Source: Mixophyes australis
Lineage: Eukaryota > Chordata > Amphibia > Anura > Limnodynastidae
Length of the DNA: 64,000 nucleotides
Reading direction: 5' to 3'
Assembly: GCA_036250195.1 (NCBI GenBank)
Contig: JAVHZZ010000009.1
Coordinates: forward strand, 95,713,771 to 95,777,770
How positions within the stretch are numbered: the stretch's first letter is position 1; each line of letters starts with the position of its first letter. This document shows, in pieces, positions 12,610 to 25,652 of the stretch. The translations under genes and the position numbers were made by a program. The notes beneath the pieces were generated by a model, which did no database searches, was not told where the DNA came from, and saw nothing but the letters and a program-made list of their open reading frames with translations.

Positions 12610-12750
12610 CTGCTGCTGCCGCCTCATTATTTGCTCCTTCAAGATTGCATTGCGTATGTAGCCGTTAGCCGTGAGAGGAGTAGGCCCGGGGCCTGCGTTT
12701 GGTATGGAGCCTGGTTCTTGCATTCTGGGAACGATTCCAGCATTCGGATC
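12610..12750 (-). CDS. MAMLD1: MAMLD1, 47-codon internal exon
   Basis: Found by reading the minus strand between splice sites. The acceptor is CTGTTGGCAG|GAT, preceded by a pure C run, and the donor is CAGCAGCAG|GTTTGT. The 141 nt are in phase 0 at both ends, so the exon could be skipped without a frameshift. The translation begins DPNAGIVPRMQEPGS and ends NAILKEQIMRRQQQ. The second half looks like a short charged, glutamine-rich helix resembling the Q-rich K/R segments between the large exon and C-terminal exon of MAML proteins. It is too short for a standalone ORF scan. Support is the splice sites, the open frame and the correct join with both neighbours. Confidence 0.85.
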
Positions 12751-15700
12751 CTGCCAACAGAGAAGGGGGGGGGGGACGACGACAATAAATCAGATGAGAA
12801 CAATTACTAAACTGTAATTTCACCATATCTTGCAGTGGTCATATCATTTAATGTTCTTTTTAGTCTAGTTTCTTACCCAGTTCCTTATGTTAAAGAACAA
12901 AATATTAGTGTATTTCCCATAGTTTGAGGAGACTTGTAACTTAGAAAAGGCGTGAATTTTAGACTGTTTTGTAATAACCAAGACAATGCAAGTTGCTGAA
13001 GTTCTACTGCTAAAGCGGCACAATGGCACGACAATAGCAAGAGTCAGCCGTTGATCTATGAGTAGATGTCTATTGCTGTCAGCCCAACGTTATTCCGAAA
13101 TATAGATCAGGTGTCAAGAAAACTGTGTGTCCCTGGTTTCTAAATATGGGGCTGGCATCCTTTGTTTCAGCTTGCTTATACAATTAACAGATGAACTGTA
13201 AGAAAGCCAGTAAACTTCTGATTTGTGCTGAATTCAATGTGGGAAACAGGAAACTCTACAAGACTTTAGGGACAGGAAGGAAGCCTGCAGGACTCCATCA
13301 TACAAAAAAAGAAAATGGAACCAGAGGTGTTTTTAGGTGAGGATTTAGTGAAATATTTCATTAAGATGCTGCCTTGTCACAAGCATTCATCAACTTAAAT
13401 GTCCTAATATGACCTTAATAACAACATACAATACCATCAACATTTATTTATATAGCGCCAGCAAATTCCGTAGGGCTTTACAACTCGGACAATTTACCTA
13501 ATGCTTTAATAAACCTATATAGCTTCATATAGGCCCATTTTAAAAACCTTTACACCTTAAAAGTTATGCTATATCTGTCACCTCCGTCTCTTTCTAACTT
13601 GTGCTTTTAATTATGTTTTGACTGCACTGAGGATACATGTGTTCCCTGCAATGATGAACATATGTATTCCACATTGCAAAGCGAGGTTTGAATTGATAAA
13701 CCCTCATGGCACTAGAGACAAAACAGGAAAATGTATTATGCTCTTGGGAAGCCTGCCCATCCTACTGGGTCTACTGGGTGCAAAGTGGCCACACCAGGGA
13801 TCCCAAATTTGTAAATGACACATAGCTGAGGGAGTTGGGGAAGACGCTCAGTGTATGTCAAGCAGCAGAAATGATAAAGAGGACTTTATTTCCCAATGGT
13901 CAACAAAAATTCTCATCATAGTTTGTTTCATGTGCTGTATGGTTTGTACTGTAAGAGTGTTTGAAAGCCACCTAGATGGCTAAAACCAGACCACTCAACT
14001 GTCCTGATTGCAATGGAACAGTCCAGATGTACAGAATCCCAAAGGGGCGTGGCTTACATAGGAGGGGTGGGGCTTCATTAGAATAAGTTTTGTTTGGTAC
14101 ATTAGGTTGTGTTTTATTTAAAATAAACGGCATGGATTTTGAGCCAGTTTTGCTTGGATAAATATAAGCAGGTATGTAGACGTTGGCTCCTGTTTCCTAA
14201 AATAAGAATATTTAGCAAAACTTTTTAAAAAAATATTTTTAATAAAGCATCACAGCATCCTTAAGCAACGGTAATATATTTTTTGTTACATATACATCTT
14301 AAAAGAAGTGATATTTTCTGTATAAATATTGGCTCTCACAATCTACTAAGTATAATAGCCTCAAAGCACTGCCTGTCAGAGGTACTCGAATGCCGTCGTT
14401 GAAAAATGACTCTTTTATATGTACCTCAGAAAGACAGAATTCTCTGCCAGGTACTTGGAACTGCTCAAATCACTTTCTTTATTTACTAATATGTCACTAG
14501 GTGAATTCAGCTCCCCTCCTGTGTTGTTTAACATGGCACCTGAAAATATATGGCACTTAATGCAAGCATTGTACCACGGCCTATATCCAGCTGGCTTGCT
14601 GCCTCTATGTCACATACTATTTATTATTCCGCAGACACTGTTAAGCTTTGAATAATACAGAACGCCTCTAGGGGAATATTTGAAAAAGGATGGATCCGGT
14701 TTGTATACTTTGCACATGAAAGAGGCTGCAATGCTCCTACCACCAAACTCCTTACTGCCTGGCAGTTCCTTCCCAAGACGCAGCTTGTTGCGTGCGGACA
14801 GCCTGCTTTTTATTGAAGGAAACATACTAAGAATCATTTTGATGTTTTGCTTATGGCTATTTCATTACAAGTTACAATAATGGGCTATGTAGCAGTAATG
14901 TCCACCACATTCTCCTTCCTGGTTAATGTTGGCAGCTGAGCAAGCCGGTCTGTAGTCCTTTCGTTGACTGATGCATTTAGATGGGTATTTGTCAACTCCC
15001 ACAAGATTATGCCCTTCAGCACATATTTATTTTAAACATGATGCCCTCATTTCATGACATGTAAGAATGTGAGCAAAGGAAGCAGCATATGTGTAGAGAT
15101 TTGTGTCACCACTAGTGGGAAGTGCTGGATCTCAAGTTGCTAACGAACAGGTTAGGGACGGAAATACATCTTTGCTATCAAACTATAAGAGGTTTGTGAA
15201 CCCTGCGGCATTTTCTTAAAATTTTCCAAGGAATAAATTGGTTTGTCACTTTAAAGGGCAATTCAGATGCTACCCATTAAAATAGTGAGTTGTTATTGTT
15301 ACTGGAAGATTATTAGCTGGAATTTAGAAAAACTTCAAAACTGTCTTCGTGGGTGGTCAGGGCACAGCCGGATTGCATAGGTCTGACAGCAATTCTATAT
15401 GACAGCTAGTATGGTTTCCTTGTTTTTAATCAGAAACTTTTTTTTTACATAGATGGAATTACTAAATTGCCATTTCATATTTACTCTGCCTCCCACTGTG
15501 ACATAAAAATACGTTTCTAGTTAACGGACTTACAATCAGCATTGTGAATCAGGTTTTAAAGAGCGTCTGAGCATTTACATTTGATAGGTAAAGAGGTATT
15601 TTAAATAGGAAATGTTTAATTCCAAGGCTGCATCAGACAGTGAGGAGTGAGTGGAACATATTTCTAACAATCCCAAATTGACAGCTCCTATCATTACAAA

Positions 15701-16226
15701 GTGGGACAGGTAGTTCTCAGACATCCACAAAATCCAGCTACAGTTACTGAGCCATTATTCATTTACATCTGGTATGTAAAACGTATAAGAAAACAGCAGA
15801 AAATAACTAACTGATCCGCCTGGTCTTCCCATAGAATGCACATCCTTGTAATAGCATGCCTTTTACATATAAATGGCCAACCTAGGACATTTAAAGGATA
15901 CAAAATTATACTAAAAATAAAAGTTTTGCATGGAGAAGAAGGAGTGAAACGGTATCTGTGATGGCTGTAATGGTCTCATGCAATGTAATGGTCTGACACT
16001 GCACTGTTCTCTACACTTACCAAGCCATGAGAATGTTGATGCCCACTCGAACTGCCCACTTGCATTGGCACCTGCTCAGCATGTTGAAAAAAAGCCAAGC
16101 GGTAAGTATAATGAGGAACCTTGGTGTATCTGGATAACTGTGCCTGCAAAGCAAACATTTTTGGGGTGCAGTTTTTGCTGCAATCACTGGCTCGCACAGC
16201 AGACTTTCAGATACCGAGTGGGGGTG
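12751..16226. other. Start of the 46-kb MAMLD1 intron, mostly unannotated
   Basis: Begins with the acceptor-proximal G11 run on the plus strand (12765-12775). A short L2-type tail lies at 13436-13493. Around 14000-14090 is a diverged copy of a CTGTCCTGATTG-type frog repeat. No coding evidence: ORFs of 60-80 codons here lack family similarity or splice support. Confidence 0.5.
13436..13493 (-). mobile_element. L2-type LINE 3' tail fragment
   Basis: Contains TTTATATAGCGCCAGCAAAT and a degenerate CGTAGGGCTTTACAA, the same 3' terminal block seen at 30179 and 38878. Severely 5'-truncated. The element's sense strand is minus. Confidence 0.7.
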
Positions 16227-16706
16227 GGGGTGGGAGTCTATTTACTCAAACAGTGCAATGACAATCATTATGCATGGATGCAAATCGCAGCCATGCATAA
16301 TGAAGTCCTGCTGCAATTTACTATCTCGGGGCTGCTCTGTGAGCTGCACAAACTGTTTTTATTATTTATTGTTAGCCTAATGCTTCCGGTGAATGGAGGA
16401 AGTGCAATGCTACGTTCACAGTGAGTCATGAGCGAAGCCGGAGAGACTTCAGCTGGATTCCATTGAAAATTACAGGTAACACTATCCTGAGATGGCATTG
16501 TTTTTGCAGCACAAAGCAAGAATTGCAGAACGTCACAGTCCCCATATTAATATATGAGGACTGCTTTAAAAAACTTTAAATAGGTTATGGCAGGAGAAAT
16601 CCTTGATCTCTCCTGCTATAAACCCTTTATTAATTGTGCGATAGCCATGTTACTGAGAAAACTGCTGTTTTCTCCGTTTTAATGGCTGATCGCACTTTAA
16701 TAAATA
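16227..16706. repeat. AGTCTATTTA/TAAATAG-ended repeat
   Basis: Begins GAGTCTATTTAC and ends CTTTAATAAATAGG. The interior TAATGAAGT...CTGCAATTTACTAT is shared with 18363-18648, so the two are related copies. The right end abuts the palindromic MITE at 16708. Non-coding. Confidence 0.55.
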
Positions 16707-16707
16707 G

Positions 16708-17040
16708 GGGCCTGATTCATTAAGGATCTTAACTTGAGAAACTTCTTATTTAAGTCTCCTGGACAAAACCATGTTACAATGCAAGGGGTGCAAATGAGTG
16801 TTCTGTTTTGCACATAAGTTAAATACTGACTGTTTTTTCATGTAGCACACAAATATCAACTTTAAATTTCAGTGTACAAATAAGCTATCAAGTATTTGTG
16901 TGCTACATGAAAAAACAGTCAGTATTTAACTTATGTGCAAAACAGAATACTAATTTGCACCCCTTGCATTGTAACATGGTTTTGTCCAGGAGACTGAAAT
17001 AAGAAGTTTCTCAAGTTAAGATCCTTAATGAATCAGGCCC
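16708..17040. repeat. ~333-bp near-perfect palindromic MITE (copy 2)
   Basis: GGGCCTGATTCATTAAGG and its exact complement form the ends. Arms of about 150 nt are nearly identical in inverse orientation around a short loop near 16870. Flanks are TAG and CTA, so a clean duplication is not visible here; 18747, 44773 and 62407 show 3-bp duplications. No coding capacity. Confidence 0.9.
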
Positions 17041-17041
17041 C

Positions 17042-18362
17042 TAGATCCCTAATTATCTTCTCAAATACAGCATATTATAAATTGCTACAAACACTAAATA
17101 AAGCAGATACTAGCATACCAACTACAGGATGAATTAAATAAGAAATCCAGGAGGCATGGTAGAGCTGTTGTCTATAGCGCTTAGATCCAATTGAGGGATT
17201 TAGGTACAAAAGATGACCAATTGGGAGTTATGTAATAGCCCCAAGTTAAATGCATACATGTATTATTTATTTTTAGTTTGAGTCACCCCAACACAAACTT
17301 CCATATATTACTTTTAATTTTTGTCAGATAAGGTAGCTACAACAGAGTACCATACGCCAAGCCTAAAGCAGGGAGTGCCAGCGAATGTGCAAATGTAAGG
17401 TGATGTTCCAGTCAATGAAGTACAACCTAGCAGCTGCATGTCTCAAGCTGTAACTACTCCGCTCTTGTGGTGTTTAGTGAGGCTGGTTCATGGCCAGTCA
17501 CCAGCTAAAGGATCTTGAGAGTTGTAGTTTATTAACGAGCCACAGGTTACATATCCATGATCTAGTACATTACAGTGCACCCAGCTCATGCTAACACATA
17601 TACTGCTGTAAAAGTGGGTGAGAGGCCAAAACTAAAGTTCCCTACATCTGTGTAAAGACAAATATGCCAATGTAAACATAAGCTTTTATATCCAAGTATG
17701 GATGTCGTATACATCTCTAAATTGTACTGCACATCTGGAACTGCACACATTTCCTTGCCTTAAAAAAGTCAATCTACTAAATAGCATATAAAAATAAATA
17801 TATAACAACTAAAAAAAAAGAAAAAAAAGTTAAAAACACAACCAAATGAACCCCTTTCCATATCATGTAGAAAAAAAAATGAGTTTAAATACTATGGAAA
17901 CTATGATTTGATTTATTTGTTACTAGGTAAAGTGACTCGGTGATTGCCCGTTGCGTTGTTTTGATGGGCAAACCTAGTTTTATAAGTGTATGAGAGTGGG
18001 AGTGAGGGAGCATAGCGGAATGTAACATGGCATAGAGAAGCATGTGAGAAGGAGGATGAGAATATGGACAGTGACAGATCATGACAGCTGAACGGATTGT
18101 GGATGAGATCTGTGTTGTGTTTGAGGCAATACTGATAGTTTTGTGGATGAAAACAAGGGCTTGTAGTAAACTATAGGAGGGATTTAGTGTAATGTTTGCC
18201 TGACATAACTGTGTGTAGCGATATTGGTGCAGAAAGCTGTTGACAGTCTAACAAGTGAGTGTTTAGTGTTGTATATAGAGGGCTTAATGTAATATGTTCT
18301 GTGTAATATGGGAGATTGTGTAGAATGAGCTGGGGTATTAATGTAGTTAGTAGAAGTACATA
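17042..18362. other. Intronic, nothing recognised
   Basis: Apart from A-rich runs around 17810-17880, no feature could be supported. Confidence 0.5.
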
Positions 18363-18648
18363 GGGGTCTATTTATAACCCCAGCACTGTAGCCCTCAATA
18401 TGTACCGCTGCAAATCCCAGCGGTACATAATGAAGTACAGCTGCAATTTACTATGCTGGGCTGCTCTGGGAGCCTCAGTATAGAGGTCTCTGGGGCCAGC
18501 GGTAAGTGCCAGTAATTAGGCTAATGCCGGAGAAATCTATGATTTGTCCAGCGTTAACCCTTTGATAAATAAGATAAAGTGGTGAAAGAGCCTTTTGCTG
18601 GTGTTTACATCAGACTTTTGGCTCTTCACCGCTTGTTAAATAGACCTA
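18363..18648. repeat. GGTCTATTTA-ended MITE-like repeat
   Basis: Ends GGTCTATTTA and TAAATAGACC are exact complements. Its interior matches part of 16227-16706. A target duplication is not clear. About 0.29 kb, non-coding. Confidence 0.6.
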
Positions 18649-18746
18649 ATGGTGTATGTGTAAGGGAAAGCTGCCCCTTGCACTGATCACTTTGCCAGCC
18701 ATAATAGGTGGGCAGCACTCATCATGGACAGGGCTTTACATATTTG

Positions 18747-19081
18747 GGGCCTGATTCATTAAGGATCTTAACTGAAGAAACTTCTTATTTCAGTCTCCTG
18801 GACAAAACCATGTTACAATGCAAGGGGTGCAAATTAGTGTTCTGTTTTGCATATAAGTTCAATACTGCCTGTTTTTTTTCATGTAGTACACAAATATCAA
18901 CTTTAAATTTCAGTGTACAAATAAGCTATCAAGTATTTGTGTGCTACGTGAAAAAACAGTCAGTATTTAACTTATGTGCAAAACAGAACACTAATTTGCA
19001 CCCCTTGCATTGTAACATGGTTTTGTCCAGGAGACTGAAATAAGAAGTTTCTTCAGTTAAGATCCTTAATGAATCAGGCCC
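18747..19081. repeat. ~333-bp palindromic MITE (copy 3), TSD TTG
   Basis: Same ends and arms as 16708-17040. Flanked by TTG at 18744-18746 and 19082-19084. A 3-bp duplication with GGG-type ends is compatible with PIF/Harbinger elements. Each arm contains small frames on both strands that merely reflect the palindrome. Confidence 0.9.
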
Positions 19082-22000
19082 TTGGTTCTTACTTGGAGTA
19101 CTACAAGGGTGAGGGTAAGGGAGAGAGGAAATATATATGCAGAGAGGAGAATATAAACTGAAGAGCATGAGTCAGGTGCATCATCTCTTGTGCTAATTAA
19201 ATACAGTCTCCTGATTGGCTCCAGCCACGGATGTCCCTAACCATTTTGCTACCTTAGGCAAAAAATGAAATAGCATCTCTCTTGAATTGCCCATAAAACA
19301 ACAAACATTTTTATTATTACAATTTACATTTTAAAAGACCAATTGTGTCACTTTAAACAGAATTAGAAAAACTGCAGAAATAATTAAACAAGGCAATCTT
19401 TTTGGCTGTAGATGTCTTAATTCGTTAATTCGCTATATTTTTCTCCCCCCTCAAAACTTGGGGCAGATGTCACAATTGCTTTATGACTTACAGCCCTGGT
19501 TCTAGCTCCATTTTTTTGTCTTCATCAGTCTCTCACTTTTCGGATATATTAATAAAGATATTGTATAGACAACGGGGGTTAACTGGAAAGTCCAGCATCT
19601 ACTTTAGCCACGTTAGACCTGCTTTTGTACAGTAAACACATTTTTCAATGGACAAAGAATTGCCCATTTGTCAAGATGCATACCTCCTAACATTCCAAAA
19701 TTAAAAATAGGGATTAAATAAGACCTCTGCCCAGGTGTGCCCCAGTTCATCATCATTAAACCAAAATGTTCTTATCCAATTTGTTCCAGTGAACTACTGG
19801 TATGACCTTAATTAAGAACCACTAAACTTAAAATATAAATGTTTTTTATTAACTTCCAAGTAGCTTGTTCAAGGATCAGGCTGTTATTATATTGTTAAAG
19901 GAGTCCTGCAGCCTTTACTGACATATGATAATGGTGTATTTATTAAAAAACAAAAAGGATCTGCTTCATATCACTACAGTGCACTTATCTGAATTTATTC
20001 TCAATGCAATAGACCTGAATCCTGTCTAATTTAAGCCTTTGGTCTGAAACCAATTTATTTGCATTTGGTAGCGACTCATCCTGTGTTTTTCTGTTCCTTC
20101 TAATTCTGATTTACGAACACTGATAAAAGGAGCCATAATATAGACTTAGATTTATTCCATCTTTCCTCCTTTTTCTTGATATACAACTATGTGAAAATAG
20201 TATCAAGCTCAGGTTTCTGAGTTTATCTCGGGGGCTGTCAGTTACGTGAGGCTTTGTTTGAAGGCTGTAAGTGATCCATGAGTAGGTGCTATTGTGAAGA
20301 AGTTCTTTTAAGTTTGTCTTTATTCTGTCCTTGTGGCGCTTGGCACATCCAACTGCACACAACAAAGCATAAAGTCTTTGATGGGAGCCATGAGAAGATT
20401 CTCACACCTGGCAGGGAAAGTTCTAACCGCTAAACAAAATCGTGCAGTTAGTCAGATATCTACTGCAAAGCAGAGCCAAGAGTGACATGTGAGAGTGGCC
20501 TTGTTATGCCTTGAGCTTTTCTTAACTAATGATAAGTAAAGGCCAAGGGTTGTCCTTGTCCAAGCCTTTATGGCACACTCAACACGATGCTCGCTAGGCT
20601 AGGGATAGTCATCACTGCCCCTGTGTGCAAAATAACAAGTCGATGCACACAGATGTTAAAATGTTTGTAGTGAAAGCTGTGACTATGTTTGCCATCTGTT
20701 TTTAAGGTGCATTTGATTAGGCTCAGGGTACCTTTTTGTCATCAATCTCCATCTCCTGCTCCTGCTTATCCGGATGTCCCCAGTTTTGAAGCGTGTCAGG
20801 ATAGAACACCCTGTAGCCAATCACATCATCAGAAAGTTCACAGCAGCACAGAGTATTTCTGGCTGTACAGCATTGCAGAATATGTTGGAGCTATATTAAG
20901 GATGATAATAATAATAAGTATTTTAGGGGGTAATGGAGACAAATTAGAAGCCACAGGTTGAAAGTTATATAGTGGTTATATGAAGCTTCTGTCAAACAGC
21001 TGTAGGAAGAGTGTAGTGTCCAACATACCTCAACGTTCATATCAATGATCCCTATACTACATAATGTAGCATGAAGCTTGGGCTAAACATACAATGGAAT
21101 CCTACAATATGACATGGGTATGTATCAGAGCATGATGCACTTGCTTAGATGGATTTCATACAGCTCCGGATAGTGATTAAAAAAAGAGCATTCAATCCCT
21201 TCAAACATTAGAGCGAGGTTTAGGTGTACTTTGTTATCCTACATATAAATGCTAAACACATGGACAGAAGATATTCTGCTCAGAGAGACTTACTTCTCTG
21301 CATATTTACATTTATTAAATATACTGTATGATGTTCTCATGTAATATAAACTATCATTTATAGACACAGAACAGTGCCAATTCCTGCAAGAATATCAGTA
21401 GAAATGGCAATGCTTGTATTACCAAGCAATAACTATAGGAAGCACACCAGTATTTCTGGCTGTATCTCTAAAGAGAGAGCTGTAAAGCATTGATTGTTGA
21501 TATTTGATTGAAAAGGGCTTGTAATAATGGAGATTTCATCAGTAACCAGAGGATGAGAACTAGTTCAGCACTTTTTCTAACAGTACGTACAGTAGTTACA
21601 GATGAATGTAGTTATTCCTATTCCTGTAAGCAGTCTCATGCAAATGTTACAACATACCAAAGCTTTGTTTTTGAGAAAGCATGGCTACAAAAATGCTAAA
21701 AATTTAAATTATCTCTACTTTCCAAATATAAGTTTCAGGGCTAGTTTGACATAACTGGAATCTGTAGACGCACAAACTTTGCACCCTAAGCACACACCAT
21801 CACCTAGCCACTTTTTTCACCAGTCCTGTCAGAGATATATTGCCAGAAGCCCAGCACTATCATCCTCTGCTCGGTTAAGTCATGTCCCTGAGGTATGTCA
21901 CCCCACCCTGTTGGTACAATATTCCCCCACCACAGGTAAACCTAGTACATCCATTGATTTTGTTTTTTTTACCCTAAATTGTATTTTCTTTCATCAGCAA

Positions 22001-22713
22001 AGAAAAACGAAACCTACTCATTGAGCAGGAAAAGAACTGCCTCTCAGACTCTGCCGCCCCTAGGCAGAAGCCAACTAAGCCTTATGGAAAATCTGTCTCT
22101 AACTAGTGTGCAGAAAGGTCATACGCAGGGGGATTTTACAGCCATGAAAGTTGCATTTTATAGTGTTTTATTCTAAATACAGGCCACATAGTGACGCAGT
22201 GGAGATCATTTATCCCTAATGGCATATTTTATAAATAACACACAAACTATAATCTTTGTAACCTCCTTCATAGCGATCAATGATCAGTATTACCCCACTG
22301 TAAACACTGTAATAAAAATGGAACAGACAGACATGTACAATGCGCACGTATATGATACCATAATTGTTTTGCTACAGACATTTTACAGTTCAGCTTGTAG
22401 TGCTTTTAAATGAGAGCTGTGTGGTTCGTAGCCCTGGAAGTAGAAGCCATTGGCTCAATCACTTAATTCTACCACTAGATGAAATAAAGGCTTTATAGTA
22501 TCTTGTCTGAACATTCCCATCTAGCCTTCATGACCTTGCAAGAACTAGAATCACAGGTTGATTTAGTGGGTCCTCTGTAAAACATTTTATTCCTCTGTAA
22601 CATCTCAGTAACAATGACAAAATGTAGCTAATATGAAGGTTCGTGTGTAGAAAAAAAGATTCAACTTGGCTGAGCTGTCAGGAAGACTCTTAGCAGGGTG
22701 TAAATGATTATAA

Positions 22714-22724
22714 AATAATAATAA

Positions 22725-22770
<46 letters not shown>
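22714..22770. repeat. (AAT)n microsatellite
   Basis: About 57 nt of ATA/AAT repeat with one AAAAAT interruption. Read in the reverse frame it gives a spurious leucine-rich ORF. Confidence 0.95.
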
Positions 22771-22771
<1 letters not shown>

Positions 22772-23317
22772 GTATGAGAGAAATTATAGAGATAAAAAAC
22801 ATTACCTGCAGCAGAAATGTCAGTAAAATTAGGTTTCATTTTTAACAGCTATGAATAAAAGAACTTGTCCTACAAATTCTCTGAGTCCAAGTGCCCATAC
22901 TTGTCTGGCTTCCCATCCTACGCACTCAGATCAATGTCCACAGTGGGAGCATATGTCTGTAGCCAAACAGATTATATTATAATATATTATAATAATAAAT
23001 TACAATTTATTATTATAACAGTTAGCTGCGGCATTACTATCATACAATTATAGAGAGTTGTTGGAAAAGTAAAACTAAAAGTAGTTCTATATTTTGTTTT
23101 ACAGAGCAATATTGGCAAACAAAACAGTGTTTATGTTGTACTGTTGTTGTACTGGTTTAACTAAACTTATTTACAAATATATTTTTTACATGTAAAACTA
23201 TAGTGCTTAAATATGTACCATGTATAGTTGAGAAAACAAACACACAAAGAAATAACACCATGTACTTTTTTAATTTGCAAGCGATCTTAATCAGTGATGG
23301 AGAAAGTGTTAGCATTA

Positions 23318-23318
<1 letters not shown>

Positions 23319-23349
<31 letters not shown>
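23319..23349. repeat. (AAT)n microsatellite
   Basis: Ten uninterrupted AAT units. Confidence 0.95.
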
Positions 23350-24815
23350 TAACCATGGTTATATATTACACAGATATTGTATGAATTAAACGGGACAGAT
23401 AATTTGTTTCAAACCACTTTCCACCAAATGCTTAACAATACAAGGCAGGTCTTGTTGCGCTGAGCATGCTGTCTTGTTTCTGCATTTAAATAACCCTGTT
23501 AAAGTATTTGGATGCTGGCAGTCCCTTGTCCTTGTTGTATTTACAAACCGTATCTGGCCCATTTTTTTTCCTTCTGTCATTTCATTATTGCAGAGTTGAG
23601 ATCACTTGCCATCTGTAGACTCATTTCATCAGCCTCCCTCTTTAGCCTTGGAGCAAGGTCATTTGGGACATGCACATAAACTGAAGCTTCTCACAACTGA
23701 CAATTCTTTATGTCTTCCTGTAAATCCGCTCGCTCATTTCAAATAATTTCACCCCTTCAGTTTCCTTTTTGGTAAAACACATACAGAAACACATTAACGA
23801 GGAGCAGAAGTATTTAGGCAAGAGGCTGGCAGAGCAATTAATGGTGTTTATTTGTAGATAACTGAGGCATTTCAAGTTTTAGCTTTGGAATCTTCTGTAG
23901 TTTCACGTGATTGGTCTGTTATTAGCTATGGGTCACAGAACAAGACCCCCTTCCACATTAACATATGCTCCAAAGTCATCTGTATTCCATCAAGCACAAC
24001 AAAAACTGCAGTCAGTGCACAAAAATACCAGCTGAAGATTCTGCCCCCACAGAACACAGGGTTCTAATAGAAGTATGTATGTACATATGTATAATACTAA
24101 GCGGTGGGTGGTCTGATTAGAGAGGCTATCGCAGGCTTACTGACTCTATCCTGCATTGCAACCAGGCGCCCAGAATGTTGTTCACAAATGTCTGCGCTTT
24201 ATAGTGGTTAATGGGAGTTTCAGCTTCATTTTCAGCAGGACCTGGCTGCCTTCTATCTGGGTTGTCTATTGATTTTTGCAAGCCCAGATAAAAAGACCTT
24301 CAAAAGACTCGTCGCATGAAATACACAGAGCAAAAACACGAATTACTGTTGCAACCAGGCAAAATATTTATCCTTTAAGAATAAATCTATAAATCCACAA
24401 GAAATATAAATCTATTCTTATTGCATTCAAAAAAAGGAAAATAAGTGAGTCTGCTAGCAGTTACTCTGTAATATAGTGCATACAGTTTCACTGTCCAGCA
24501 CACAGGATTTTCCAGCTACTTTTCCTGACCAATCTAGTTTTAGTTCTTTGGTGTTTGGGACACAGGGAGATGACACTGGGATTCAAAGTAGGATCATCAG
24601 CAAGTCTTTCTGTTATATAGTCATGAGATTTCATGATAACACCCTTTAGGAATGCAATGCCAAGTGTGACACTGGTGTGTCACTTATCCAAGTGTCTACA
24701 GCAGACAATTGTTTACAGACTGCACAGTGATCTAATAGATTAGTCCAATTTGCACACAATGCACCTCATTTACGGTGCACTCGCACTGCCACCAGAAACT
24801 TTGCCTAATGTAAAA

Positions 24816-25119
24816 CATAGTCGCCTACTTTCCCGGAATGTCCAGGAGACTCATGAATTTCTGTGAGTCCTCCCGGACTCGTAGGAGAGCAGGGCAATCT
24901 GCCGCAAGCAGTATCCCTTAGTTAGTTAACAGGGTGGGAGCGGGGCTTAGTGACGCAATTCTTGTGTCATTGTGGCCCCGCCCCTTTTGGACTAAGGTAA
25001 AATTGTGATGCCTGCTTAGGGGGTGGGGCCAAGTGACACAATTCGGTGAGCCCCGCCCACACACGCCCACCTGCCCCCGGGATCTAATAGCGCACACCAA
25101 CTAAAAGTTTGTAAGCATG
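24816..25119. mobile_element. CATACTTGCC-family element, TSD ATGTAAAA
   Basis: Starts CATAGTCGCCTACTTTCCCG and ends AGTTTGTAAGCATG, both diverged from the family ends CATACTTGCCAACTTTC / GAAAGTTGGCAAGTATG. Flanks ATGTAAAA at 24808-24815 and 25120-25127 are identical 8-mers. The interior is GC-rich, with GGGGCGGGGC-type blocks in inverse pairs. The 8-bp duplication points to hAT or P superfamily; no transposase present. Confidence 0.85.
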
Positions 25120-25601
25120 ATGTAAAACAAAGCTTCAAGAAAACGTAAAAGTACTACCGGAAGGTACAAATCATATCCCACAAAAAGTCCTTTTGCTCTC
25201 TCAGTGAAAAGGATTGTGTGCTCCTCTGCACAGCAAGAAACGCCTATAGATATGTGGCCAATCCCCCCCACCATCTCAGTAATCCTGCTGAGGAACATGA
25301 ACTTTCATTTTGCACTGCTTCTCAACTTGATCACCGGTGCACCTATGCCGTACTTGGCAAATAAGGACCTCGCTCCATCCGAACACTCCCATCAGCTGGT
25401 CCAAAGTTATGCTCTTCCACAAAAACCTCACAATATTGGCTTGCTGCGAATTAGGGCATTGGGGCATTGTCACTCCACTTTGGGCCCTGGTCAATGTGTT
25501 CTCCACTATTCCAAAACACCAACAAATAATGCAAATGTAACTATAATAAAAAAAAACATATTAAATATACTTACAATAAAAATATTCCAGGACATGTTCT
25601 G

Positions 25602-25652
25602 GTCATATTGTTTATGATCCTATATACAGTATATAATCATAAACAATATGAC
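25602..25652. repeat. Perfect 17-bp inverted repeat
   Basis: GTCATATTGTTTATGAT (25602-25618) and its exact complement (25636-25652) with a 17-nt AT-rich spacer. Not part of any repeat family recognised here. Confidence 0.8.

Larger units (their letters stand above)
19085..24815. other. Intronic stretch with microsatellites, no gene
   Basis: Contains two (AAT)n arrays listed separately, an AT-rich inverted repeat around 22974-23025, and diverged repeat debris (for example a TGCATACCTCCTAACATTCC start near 19676). No ORF here has recognisable similarity. Confidence 0.5.

Noticed and set aside
15978..16424. 148-codon plus-strand opening
   Set aside because: Runs into a MITE-like repeat (16227-16706), no recognisable domain, overlapping opening on the other strand.
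22605..22802. Leucine-rich putative membrane peptide
   Set aside because: Translation of the (AAT)n microsatellite.
25204..25617. 137-codon plus-strand opening with overlapping frames on both strands
   Set aside because: No similarity to known proteins and no splice sites in phase with MAMLD1.
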